Of a stretch of 12,288 nt of DNA, positions 1 through 6,453 are shown piece after piece (position 1 is the stretch's first letter; each line of letters opens with the position of its first letter). Position numbers and translations under genes: made by a program. The stretch lies in contig DFWB01000367.1 in NCBI GenBank assembly GCA_002380675.1, forward strand, positions 1-12,288, in the 5' to 3' direction. The DNA comes from Akkermansiaceae bacterium UBA4145 (GTDB lineage Bacteria > Verrucomicrobiota > Verrucomicrobiia > Verrucomicrobiales > Akkermansiaceae). The notes under the pieces were generated by a model that saw only the letters and a list, made by a program, of their open reading frames with translations, had not been told where the DNA came from and searched no databases.

Positions 1-533
1 ATCGTCAGTTGGAATCCGAGGTGTTTGGCGGCCCAGCACCACGAACGGGCCATATTGCTATAGCCGTCACCTACGAAGGCAAATCTCTTGCCCTCCCAGC
101 TTCCTAGTTTTTCCCTGACGGTGAGCAAGTCGGCGAGGATCTGGCACGGGTGTTCTTCATCTGTGAGCGCATTAATGGTTGGAATGCCCGCGAAGGAGGA
201 GAATTCCTCAACATCACTCTGGGCGTAGGTCCGGATAATCGCACCGTGCACCATGCGGCCCAGAACGCGGGCGGTGTCCTTAATTGGTTCCCCTCGGCCG
301 AGCTGAATATCGTTCGAACTGAGAAAAAGGGGTGATCCTCCGAGCTCACGGATGCCCACCTCGAATGAGACGCGAGTACGGGTTGAGGACTTCGAAAAAA
401 TGAGAGCCCAGACTTGTCCCGAGAGGGGAAATTCTTCGTGATCGCCCCGGCGCGTCTTAAGAGTCACCGCGTGGTCAATATACTTCACGATGTTCTGGGG
501 ATACATCGATTCGATTGAGAGAAGATGGTCCAT
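1..533 (-). CDS. argF: Ornithine carbamoyltransferase, partial (C-terminus outside the window)
   Basis: Catalyses carbamoyl phosphate + ornithine to citrulline + phosphate, the sixth step of arginine synthesis, in the cytoplasm. The 177 visible codons cover the carbamoyl-phosphate domain and the start of the ornithine domain. Visible family motifs are the phosphate-binding SSTRTR at residues 49-54, NDIQLGRGEPIKDTARV at 74-90, HPCQILADLL at 128-137, and FVGDGYSNMARSW at 153-165, a variant of the usual GDGNNV segment. The window ends before the C-terminal ornithine-loop and HCLP motifs. I chose ATG at 533 because MDHLLSIE lines up with the usual family start. An in-frame ATG at 587 would add 18 residues and sits directly behind a strong pyrimidine tract, so it remains possible. 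The gene lies 128 bp downstream of argD on the same strand. Confidence 0.96.
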   Translation of the reverse strand, partial: MDHLLSIESMYPQNIVKYIDHAVTLKTRRGDHEEFPLSGQVWALIFSKSSTRTRVSFEVGIRELGGSPLFLSSNDIQLGRGEPIKDTARVLGRMVHGAIIRTYAQSDVEEFSSFAGIPTINALTDEEHPCQILADLLTVREKLGSWEGKRFAFVGDGYSNMARSWCWAAKHLGFQLT

Positions 534-661
534 TTGATCTAAATGTTCAGTATTCGCTGATTGGAGGAGCCGGACAGCACCAACCATCGGAAAAAGGGAA
601 GGGAGACCGTGAGGGAGAATCGGCAGAGAATCAAGGAAAGCAGAAGAAAATCCCTGCCCTC

Positions 662-1915
662 CTAATTGCAAAGCTGGTCGAGGGTGTGCCTGAAAATCCC
701 GAGAGCCTCGTGAATTTCCTCTTCTGAAACCGTGAGCGGTGGCATGAGGCGGACGGTATCAGGCCCAGCGGGAGGGGCGAGAAGGCCGGACTTTGCTAGT
801 TCCTTGGAGAGGTGGATCGATGCAGGCGTGCCCTCTGGAGCGTCGAATGCGGCAGCTTGGAGGCCAACGCCCAGAAGAAGGCCTTTTCCACGAACTTCGG
901 TGATGGCCTGGTGTTGCCAGCCTTCGACAGTGGCTCGGATGGTTTGTCCGTGCAGGGTGGCCCGCTGGGGGAGGTCGTTATCGATGACCTCACGAAGAAC
1001 AGCCTGCGCCGCGGCACAGGCGAGGGGGCTTCCCCCGAAGGTGGAACCGTGAGATCCGGTCCCAAGAAGCTCGAAAAGAGGCTTATTTTGAGAGGTAAGC
1101 CTGTCGGATACCCAGAAAGCCCCTACGGGAAAGCCCCCTCCCAGACCCTTTGCCCATGAGACAGCATCAGGAGTCAGGCTGGGCTCGATACTACGCCAGC
1201 CGGCCATATTCCCTGTTCTCCCGAGACCGCATTGGACCTCATCAAGAAGAAGAAGAAGGTCTTTCTGTTCACAAAGATCCTGCACACCCCGGAGGAATTC
1301 GGGAGTCGCCAGATGAATTCCGCCCTCGCCCTGAATAGGTTCAAGCATGATGGCACAGGTGGCAGGTCCTATCGCGGAGGCAAGAGATTCTAAATCGTTG
1401 AGAGGGCTATGGTGAAACCCGGGAAGAAGGGGATCGAATCCTTCTTTCACCTTGCTTTGGGCCGTCGCTGCGATTCCTCCAAGTGTGCGGCCATGAAAGG
1501 ACTGGTGGAAGGTGATGATCTCATGACGAGACTCAGCCTTGTCCCCGGTCCGCGCTCTGCCAAAACGTCGGGCGAGCTTGACGAGACCGTCGTTGGATTC
1601 GGCGCCGGAGTTGCTGAAAAAGACTCGCCCTTGGAGCTCGAGGCATTCCTCTACAAGGCATTCTGCCAGCTCTGCCTGCTTGTCGATCTGATAGAGGTTG
1701 CAGCAGTGAATTAAATCGCCGGCCTGACGCGCGATAGCGCGGGAGAGGGCGTTGTCTCCGTGGCCAAGAGTGCACGTCGCCAGGCCGGAGCAGAAATCGA
1801 GATATCGCTTACCGTCCGCGTCCCAGAGCAGAGTGCCCTCACCTCGTACCGGGCTGACGGAAAAGCGCGAATAAGTGGGGAGGACGTAGCGGGCGAGTTT
1901 TTCGGCCGTATTCAT
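662..1915 (-). CDS. argD: Acetylornithine aminotransferase (PLP-dependent, class III)
   Basis: Transfers an amino group from glutamate to N-acetylglutamate semialdehyde, giving N-acetylornithine, in the cytoplasm. The 417-residue protein is close to the usual 390-430. It shows the N-terminal YSRF segment followed by G-rich substrate contacts, SGAES at 103-107 (PLP phosphate), FHGRTLG at 140-146, EPIQGEGG at 192-199, LLDEVQCGLGRTG at 223-235 with the PLP-contacting Asp225, and SWAKGLGGGFPVGA at 253-266 with Lys256 as the Schiff-base lysine. ATG at 1915 is preferred because MNTAEKLARYVLP matches family starts. A TTG further upstream at 1957 is in frame but lies inside a hairpin after argB. No Shine-Dalgarno is visible; 14 of the 17 bases before the ATG are pyrimidines. 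Enzymes of this family may also act on succinyl-diaminopimelate, which the sequence cannot exclude. Confidence 0.95.
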   Translation of the reverse strand: MNTAEKLARYVLPTYSRFSVSPVRGEGTLLWDADGKRYLDFCSGLATCTLGHGDNALSRAIARQAGDLIHCCNLYQIDKQAELAECLVEECLELQGRVFFSNSGAESNDGLVKLARRFGRARTGDKAESRHEIITFHQSFHGRTLGGIAATAQSKVKEGFDPLLPGFHHSPLNDLESLASAIGPATCAIMLEPIQGEGGIHLATPEFLRGVQDLCEQKDLLLLLDEVQCGLGRTGNMAGWRSIEPSLTPDAVSWAKGLGGGFPVGAFWVSDRLTSQNKPLFELLGTGSHGSTFGGSPLACAAAQAVLREVIDNDLPQRATLHGQTIRATVEGWQHQAITEVRGKGLLLGVGLQAAAFDAPEGTPASIHLSKELAKSGLLAPPAGPDTVRLMPPLTVSEEEIHEALGIFRHTLDQLCN

Positions 1916-1956
1916 CAGAAGAAGGACAGGGTCGGGAAAGGTAAGCTCTAAAGTCA

Positions 1957-2001
1957 AGTGCCGGGAACCACGAGACCGGTCCGGGCAGAGAGGTTGGCAC
2001 T
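1957..2001 (-). other. Intercistronic stem-loop between argB and argD
   Basis: AGTGCC at 1957-1962 pairs perfectly with GGCACT at 1996-2001. A second 4-bp stem (1966-1969 with 1992-1995) follows after a 3-nt bulge. The loop holds the palindrome ACCGGT. The structure begins within the argB stop codon. It has no downstream U-tract, so it does not look like an intrinsic terminator. It could slow RNA decay or attenuate transcription between the two genes. That role is inferred only from position. Confidence 0.4.
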
Positions 2002-2863
2002 ATTGGGTGATTTCGGTTCCGATTCCCTCGGGAGTAAAGATTTCTAGGAGAACGGTATGTGGAATTCGTCCATCAATAAAATGAACCTTCTCCACTCCCG
2101 CTTCGAGGGCTTCGATTGCGGATCGAACTTTTGGGATCATTCCACCGGAGATGACTCCGGCATCCGTAAGGGCGGTGGCCTCCAAGGGATCTACGGAAGG
2201 AATCAGACTTGCGGGATCCTGTGGGTCGCGAAGAAGTCCGGGGACGTCCGAGACAAAAAGCAACTTGGCAGGTTTAAGAGTACACGCGAGTGCTGCGGCG
2301 GCGAGGTCCGCGTTGATGTTGAGAGCCTTCCCGGAGCCGATCTCACAGCCGAGGGGTGAAACAACTGGAATCGCGTCCGAGGCAATGGTCTTCAGGATCT
2401 CATCGGTGTGGCAGGACTCAACCTTGCCGACCCGGCCGATATCAACGGGTTCCCGCCCCGACTCCGTGATACGTGTTGCCTGGAACACTTCGGTTCCCGG
2501 GATTCCGGTGGCGTGCCCTCCGTGTCTACTAAGAAGGTCCACCAGGGCCGGGTTGATGGTGTTTCCAAGGGTTGCCTCTACAATCGAAATTGCTTCCGAA
2601 CTGGTGACCCGGAAGCCCTCAACAAATCTGGCCTCGAGGCCGGCGGCCTCCATTGCTGCTGAAATCGCCTTGCCACCCCCATGAACGACTACCGGGTTGA
2701 TGCCGGCCACCTCCAGAAAGACAATGTCTCGCATGATAGAACTTACCAAGTCCGGGCTGTCCATTGCGGATCCACCGATCTTAATAAGAAATGTTTTTCC
2801 CCGGAAGCGCTGCAGGTAGGGCAGGGCTTCAACCAGAGTTGCGGCTTTTTCTTTGGTATTCAC
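2000..2863 (-). CDS. argB: Acetylglutamate kinase, arginine-sensitive type
   Basis: Phosphorylates N-acetylglutamate with ATP, the second and usually controlling step of arginine synthesis; cytoplasmic amino-acid kinase fold. From GTG at 2863 the protein has 287 residues, typical of the family. Visible are the ATP-phosphate Lys28 in LIKIGGSAM, the substrate loop VVVHGGGK at 58-65, and LNINADLAAAALA. The N-terminal ALPYLQRFRGKT segment with Tyr16 is the mobile helix found in hexameric, arginine-inhibited enzymes. The C-terminus has His261, Glu274 and Gly280 at the spacing of the arginine-site signature. Arginine feedback is therefore predicted. There is no ATG in this region. GTG at 2863 gives the family-like N-terminus, while TTG at 2971 would add 36 unlikely residues. 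No Shine-Dalgarno is visible, but 9 of the 10 bases before GTG are pyrimidines. The gene lies 114 bp downstream of the CHASE2-like gene. Confidence 0.95.
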   Translation of the reverse strand: MNTKEKAATLVEALPYLQRFRGKTFLIKIGGSAMDSPDLVSSIMRDIVFLEVAGINPVVVHGGGKAISAAMEAAGLEARFVEGFRVTSSEAISIVEATLGNTINPALVDLLSRHGGHATGIPGTEVFQATRITESGREPVDIGRVGKVESCHTDEILKTIASDAIPVVSPLGCEIGSGKALNINADLAAAALACTLKPAKLLFVSDVPGLLRDPQDPASLIPSVDPLEATALTDAGVISGGMIPKVRSAIEALEAGVEKVHFIDGRIPHTVLLEIFTPEGIGTEITQ

Positions 2864-2977
2864 AGGAATGAGGCCTTTTGCAGAGAGGCCCTTCTCTTGA
2901 GGGGAGACAATCCCTCCGGGGAATAGACCTAGGGGCGGGCCGACCGGGCGGAAAGTGGAAAATGATTCCAAGACGTG

Positions 2978-4318
2978 CTAATCGGCTGTCGCCGTTGCGG
3001 GAGGGCGTGCGTCAGACGGTCTTTTCGGTCGCTTACGGGAAGGGAGGTAGCGAGCCATGCGCATGGCGAGTACCCACCCAGTCAGGGCGGTCGCTACCGC
3101 AGGTGCAAAGAGAGTCCACTGGTCGGAGTCCTTGTGCATCAGTAGTAGAAGTGCGGGTAACGCAACCAGCATGAGAAGGTAGCAAAAATGTCGTAGAAAA
3201 GCTGGAAAGCCGACTACCAGGGCTGCAATGACAGCGATCGCGCCGAGCAGGAGAATTTCATTTCGCGGGCTCATACGTCGATAGCGCTCAATTTTTTCCG
3301 GGCGAGGAAGGGTGTCGATAGTCGCAATCGTTTGCAGGACTGAGTTTCTCGCCCCGGAGGAAGTTTCAGTTTGCTTGTCGGCAAAAAGAACGGAACGAGG
3401 AACCGTACCAAGAGACTCGTTTATGGCATGGCGGGTTTCTTCTATCTGGCTGGGCGAATAGGCCTCGACGGCAAGACGCTCGAGGAAAAGGGGGCGGTCT
3501 GCCCGGTTGATCCTGAAAGCTCCGTATGCGTCAATTGGAACGATGGGGCCATCTCCCAGGCGCAGATGATGGCCCAGAGAGAGATGGACCTCTTCCGGTG
3601 AGATATCTGCCTGCGCCATGGCTACTGCCAGAGGAAAAGAAGGAATCAGGTGTTTCCCCCAGCGGAGGATTGCAAGGTTGCCAGTGCCAGTGCTCTCATC
3701 CGGACGGAAGGAGAACTGGGTGTTGGGAGCGAAGTCAATGGAGGTCGGAAAGACGACACTATTGACGAGTCGAAGTCCGTCAGCTCTTCCCTGCACATTC
3801 GAGACAGGGATTGCGCTGGCCTTCAGATATGAAGGAATTGGCTGGGATCGGGGGAGGCGCTCGAGATCAACTGTGACGACGACTTTTTCGAACTGCGTAA
3901 GCGCTGTATTGAGGCTGGCTAGCCGCCCGAGATGGGCCAGACCCTCTCCTTCCCAGGAGAGGGGTTCCTCGATTGCTGCGACCCGGCAGCCAAGGGAGTG
4001 GGCATGATTGAAGAGGCCCCACCAGTCCTCAGGTTCGAGCGGATAGTGAAGATCGGCTGCAGCCTGTTCGTCGACAGCGATCTGGAGATACGGCTGAGGG
4101 GCGCCCTTCACAAGGGGGCGAACAACCCGGGTCCGGGGATTTGGCTGGGTTTTGTCGACAACGAAGGTTTCGTATTTTCGGGACTCGGTTAGGAGCTTTT
4201 GGAAGAGTGCGTCCTCCCGATCCCGGAGAGGTTGCCAGTCTTCGGAGAGGAGGGTCACGCAGATTCCGACCTCAAGGGCTACGAAAGCAAGAATCAGGCG
4301 GACGATCCAGGGGGTCAT
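2978..4318 (-). CDS. CHASE2-like membrane sensor protein without a cytoplasmic output domain
   Basis: A 446-residue protein with one membrane segment at about residues 4-24, a large region (about 25-345) predicted to lie outside the membrane, and three closely spaced membrane segments at about 354-375, 377-394 and 401-419. A short basic, proline-rich tail follows (420-446). This is the layout of CHASE2 receptors: a sensory domain, then three helices. Local patterns agree, for example LQIAVDEQAAADL followed by HYPLEPEDWWGLFNHA and VAAIEEP, then SFPLAVAMAQA and IPIDAYGAFRINR. CHASE2 proteins normally continue into a cyclase, kinase or GGDEF domain; here the gene stops and argB follows after 114 bp, with no room for one. 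The ligand is unknown. ATG at 4318 is chosen because the first membrane helix starts there; the frame stays open upstream into the kinase gene. The membrane topology is solid; the family name is my reading without a profile search. Confidence 0.68.
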   Translation of the reverse strand: MTPWIVRLILAFVALEVGICVTLLSEDWQPLRDREDALFQKLLTESRKYETFVVDKTQPNPRTRVVRPLVKGAPQPYLQIAVDEQAAADLHYPLEPEDWWGLFNHAHSLGCRVAAIEEPLSWEGEGLAHLGRLASLNTALTQFEKVVVTVDLERLPRSQPIPSYLKASAIPVSNVQGRADGLRLVNSVVFPTSIDFAPNTQFSFRPDESTGTGNLAILRWGKHLIPSFPLAVAMAQADISPEEVHLSLGHHLRLGDGPIVPIDAYGAFRINRADRPLFLERLAVEAYSPSQIEETRHAINESLGTVPRSVLFADKQTETSSGARNSVLQTIATIDTLPRPEKIERYRRMSPRNEILLLGAIAVIAALVVGFPAFLRHFCYLLMLVALPALLLLMHKDSDQWTLFAPAVATALTGWVLAMRMARYLPSRKRPKRPSDARPPATATAD

Positions 4319-4395
4319 GATGGAGAGGTTGGGCGCGGCGCATCCCGTGGAAACGGAAGAGCCCAGCGTGAGGCCGAATGATGAAAAACGAAATA

Positions 4396-5352
4396 TTATT
4401 TCTCGACCGCGCCCTCGAGAATCGGTTGGAGCAAGTCGTCCAGGGGAGTATCCTTTATCTGAGCGAGAAGCAGTCTCGCTCCCGCTGAGATGTGCTGTGC
4501 GTACCAATCATTTCTCTGCTCATGGAGAATATACGCATAGGCACCCAGAGCTTGCATGAGCCTCTGGATGGCGCAATCGCGCAACAGCTCAGGGACAGGC
4601 CGTTCTTCAGAAATCTCCTCCCAGAGATCGAGAAGTTTGTTTTGGTCCTCCTCTGAGTGATCGAGGTATGGGTCGTAAATCAGTGAGGCAAGATCGTATT
4701 CCTGCCGCCCCAGTCGGAGGCCCTGGAAGTCGATGATCCATGCTTTTTCCTCATGGAGGATAAGATTTTGTGACTGAAAGTCTCGATGAACGAGGTTGCG
4801 ATGGGATGCTCCCAGATTTTTGCTGAGCCGGGAAAGTTCTTCGTGGTCTCGGAGAGCTGCCCCGTCGAGGCCAAGGTGCCGCTCAACAAAGTTATCGATG
4901 AAGTAGTCCTGCTCCCACGCGTAGATCTCGGGACCGAATGGAGGAGAGAGTTCGAGATCCCGGGGCAGACGGATGTAAAAGAGCCGATCCAGCTGTTCGA
5001 GCGCACTCCGGTAATACGGTTCCCGCACTTCCCATGGGTGATCGGCCAGCGAAAGCAGATCTTTCTCGCCAAGGTCCTCGACCAGAGCGATATGACGACC
5101 CGGATTATCGTAAAGAACCTCGGGGACATTCAGGCGGTTCTTTCTCAGGAAGTGTGCCACGGGCAGGAAGAAGCGATTGTCCTTACGCTCCATCGTGTAG
5201 TGAATCCCAATGAAAGGAGGATGCCCCTCAGCCTTGAGCCGAACAACAGTTCGCCCAGAAGCCCCCCGTTTGATGGGCTCGAGAATGACGGTGTGATCCG
5301 GTTGGAGCTGCAGGTGGGCACGAACGGCAGTGAGGAGGGTGTCGGCGGCCAT
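4396..5352 (-). CDS. amgK: APH-fold sugar kinase, probable AmgK-like (anomeric MurNAc/GlcNAc kinase)
   Basis: A 318-residue phosphotransferase of the aminoglycoside-phosphotransferase/choline-kinase fold. A glycine-containing nucleotide loop lies near residues 28-40. The catalytic Brenner motif LVHRDFQSQNLIL is at 187-199 (His189, Asp191, Asn196), and the metal-binding DFQG is at 208-211, followed by GRQEYDLASLIYDPY. The DFQ-G-YDLASL pattern and the size resemble AmgK, which phosphorylates MurNAc or GlcNAc at C1 during peptidoglycan recycling. The gene directly follows a MurU-like nucleotidyltransferase on the same strand, the expected partner, with a 101-bp gap. This context raises confidence in sugar-1-phosphate formation. 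It does not prove the sugar, and antibiotic resistance is unlikely. The ATG start has no Shine-Dalgarno; the 17 bases before it include 13 pyrimidines. Confidence 0.8.
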   Translation of the reverse strand: MAADTLLTAVRAHLQLQPDHTVILEPIKRGASGRTVVRLKAEGHPPFIGIHYTMERKDNRFFLPVAHFLRKNRLNVPEVLYDNPGRHIALVEDLGEKDLLSLADHPWEVREPYYRSALEQLDRLFYIRLPRDLELSPPFGPEIYAWEQDYFIDNFVERHLGLDGAALRDHEELSRLSKNLGASHRNLVHRDFQSQNLILHEEKAWIIDFQGLRLGRQEYDLASLIYDPYLDHSEEDQNKLLDLWEEISEERPVPELLRDCAIQRLMQALGAYAYILHEQRNDWYAQHISAGARLLLAQIKDTPLDDLLQPILEGAVEK

Positions 5353-5371
5353 GGGGAGAAGCGGGTGTCGG

Positions 5372-5388
5372 CGGCATTACTAACGCCG
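5372..5388 (-). other. Small stem-loop in the leader of the AmgK-like gene
   Basis: A 17-nt segment folds as a 7-bp stem, including one G-U pair in the minus-strand RNA, with a 3-nt loop. It ends 19 nt before the kinase ATG. No U-tract follows, so it is not a terminator. Any role in translation or RNA stability is speculation. Confidence 0.25.
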
Positions 5389-5453
5389 GGATGAGGGAGA
5401 TTTGGTCAGGAGTTTTTCAGGAACGAAGTGTTTGGAATATGGGCCCGGGATAC

Positions 5454-6362
5454 TCAGAGATCAGAGTCGTGCCGGGTTCCTGTGACAGGAGTGGAAGAAT
5501 AGACGATGCAGTTTGTCAATTGCGCACCTTCCTCAACTGCTGCACCGGGCCAGAGAATGGAGGAACGGACACTGGCATTCCTGCTGACTCTGGATCCCGG
5601 CCCGAGGGCAGAGCTTTCCACCAGGGCGGAAGAGGCCACTGAGGATTCGGGATGCCGCAGTCTACCCAGCCCAGAGCAGAGGTGGGCTTCCAGATAGGCT
5701 CTACGTGTACCAAGGTCGAGCCAGATTCCCTCGTCGTGGAAGGAAGCACCCATCTTCCCGGATCGGATCAATTCGAGAAAAGAGGGGATTATCGAAACCT
5801 TCTTGTTTTTGGGTATCTGGCGGAAGATTTCATGATCGGCACAGTAGACTCCAGTAAACTGGTAATTGCCTTCGGAACGACCTAACATTCCCCGGATATC
5901 CGTCACGGATTCTCCTTCGGCAGCAACGTGTGCCTCGTGGCCCTTGGAGCGCAGCGCCATCGTGACAGTCTTTCCCGACCGGATATGGGTCTTTAGCAGT
6001 TTCTCGAGATCCAGAGTAGCCAGAATGTCTCCGTTGTAGACAAGGAGGGGCTCGCCCTGAGTCCATTCCTCGATATTTTTCAGCCCACCCCCGGTTTCGA
6101 GCAGAACGGGTTCATGAAAAAATGTCAGGGGTGCTCCGCGGTAGGACTGGTCAGGGAAGTATTCTGCCCATTTGTCGGGCAGGTGGTGGGTATTCACTGC
6201 GAATTCCTTGACCCCTGCGGCGAGGCATTGGTCGAGGGCATATTCGATCAGGGGCCGGTTAAATACCGGGATCAGGGGCTTTGGAAGAACGTCAGTGAGC
6301 GGGCGCAATCGCGTTCCGAGACCGGCTCCGAGAAGGAAGGCTTTCTGGATCACGGAGCTCAC
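5454..6362 (-). CDS. Sugar-1-phosphate nucleotidyltransferase, MurU-like, with C-terminal left-handed beta-helix
   Basis: Predicted to join a sugar-1-phosphate to an NTP, giving an NDP-sugar and pyrophosphate, in the cytoplasm. The N-terminal Rossmann-like domain has the signature GAGLGTRLRPLT at 12-23 and PKPLIPV at 27-33. The pair with the downstream AmgK-like kinase and the ETGGG loop at 89-93 recall MurU (MurNAc-1-P uridylyltransferase). The metal ligand Asp112 lies in YNGD, and WLDLGT supplies the second acidic site. Unlike MurU of Pseudomonas, residues 237-302 form hexapeptide-like repeats (SSVASSALVESSALGPGSRV and onward), as in GlmU and mannose-1-phosphate guanylyltransferases. The exact NTP and sugar are thus uncertain; GDP-mannose or dTDP-sugar synthesis are alternatives. 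The start is GTG at 6362; a second GTG at 6353 is possible. Fourteen of the 17 bases before 6362 are pyrimidines. Confidence 0.85.
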   Translation of the reverse strand: MSSVIQKAFLLGAGLGTRLRPLTDVLPKPLIPVFNRPLIEYALDQCLAAGVKEFAVNTHHLPDKWAEYFPDQSYRGAPLTFFHEPVLLETGGGLKNIEEWTQGEPLLVYNGDILATLDLEKLLKTHIRSGKTVTMALRSKGHEAHVAAEGESVTDIRGMLGRSEGNYQFTGVYCADHEIFRQIPKNKKVSIIPSFLELIRSGKMGASFHDEGIWLDLGTRRAYLEAHLCSGLGRLRHPESSVASSALVESSALGPGSRVSRNASVRSSILWPGAAVEEGAQLTNCIVYSSTPVTGTRHDSDL

Positions 6363-6417
6363 TAGGCAAGAGGTGAGGGGTCAGCGGAACAGATGCAAGG
6401 TTTTGTCTCTTTCCCTT

Positions 6418-6450
6418 CCGGCATCATCCCCCTGTGAGAGTCCTTGCCGG
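6418..6450 (-). other. Weak inverted repeat downstream of the dioxygenase gene
   Basis: CCGGCA at 6418-6423 pairs with TGCCGG at 6445-6450 across a 21-nt loop, just after the dioxygenase stop codon. There is no U-tract, so a terminator role is doubtful. It may be a stability element or chance. Confidence 0.2.
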
Positions 6451-6453
6451 TAA

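Noticed and set aside
515..727. A plus-strand open frame spanning the argF-argD gap
   Set aside because: It overlaps both genes in antisense, and its Lys/Glu/Gly-rich sequence simply reflects the purine tract.
1242..1260. GAAGAAGAAGAAGG triplet run
   Set aside because: It lies inside argD and encodes the leucine-rich strand before the PLP-binding Asp (LLLLLDE); ordinary coding sequence.
2151..2684. A 177-codon plus-strand open frame opposite argB
   Set aside because: Shadow of the conserved kinase; low-complexity, Ser/Arg/Ala-rich composition typical of an off-frame translation.
4396..5352. Antibiotic-resistance phosphotransferase
   Set aside because: The fold is shared with aminoglycoside kinases, but the neighbouring nucleotidyltransferase and the DFQG/YDLASL pattern point to a sugar kinase in core metabolism.
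4786..5394. A 202-codon plus-strand open frame opposite the AmgK-like gene
   Set aside because: It is antisense to a gene with clear catalytic motifs, shows no recognisable family pattern, and open antisense frames are common at this base composition.
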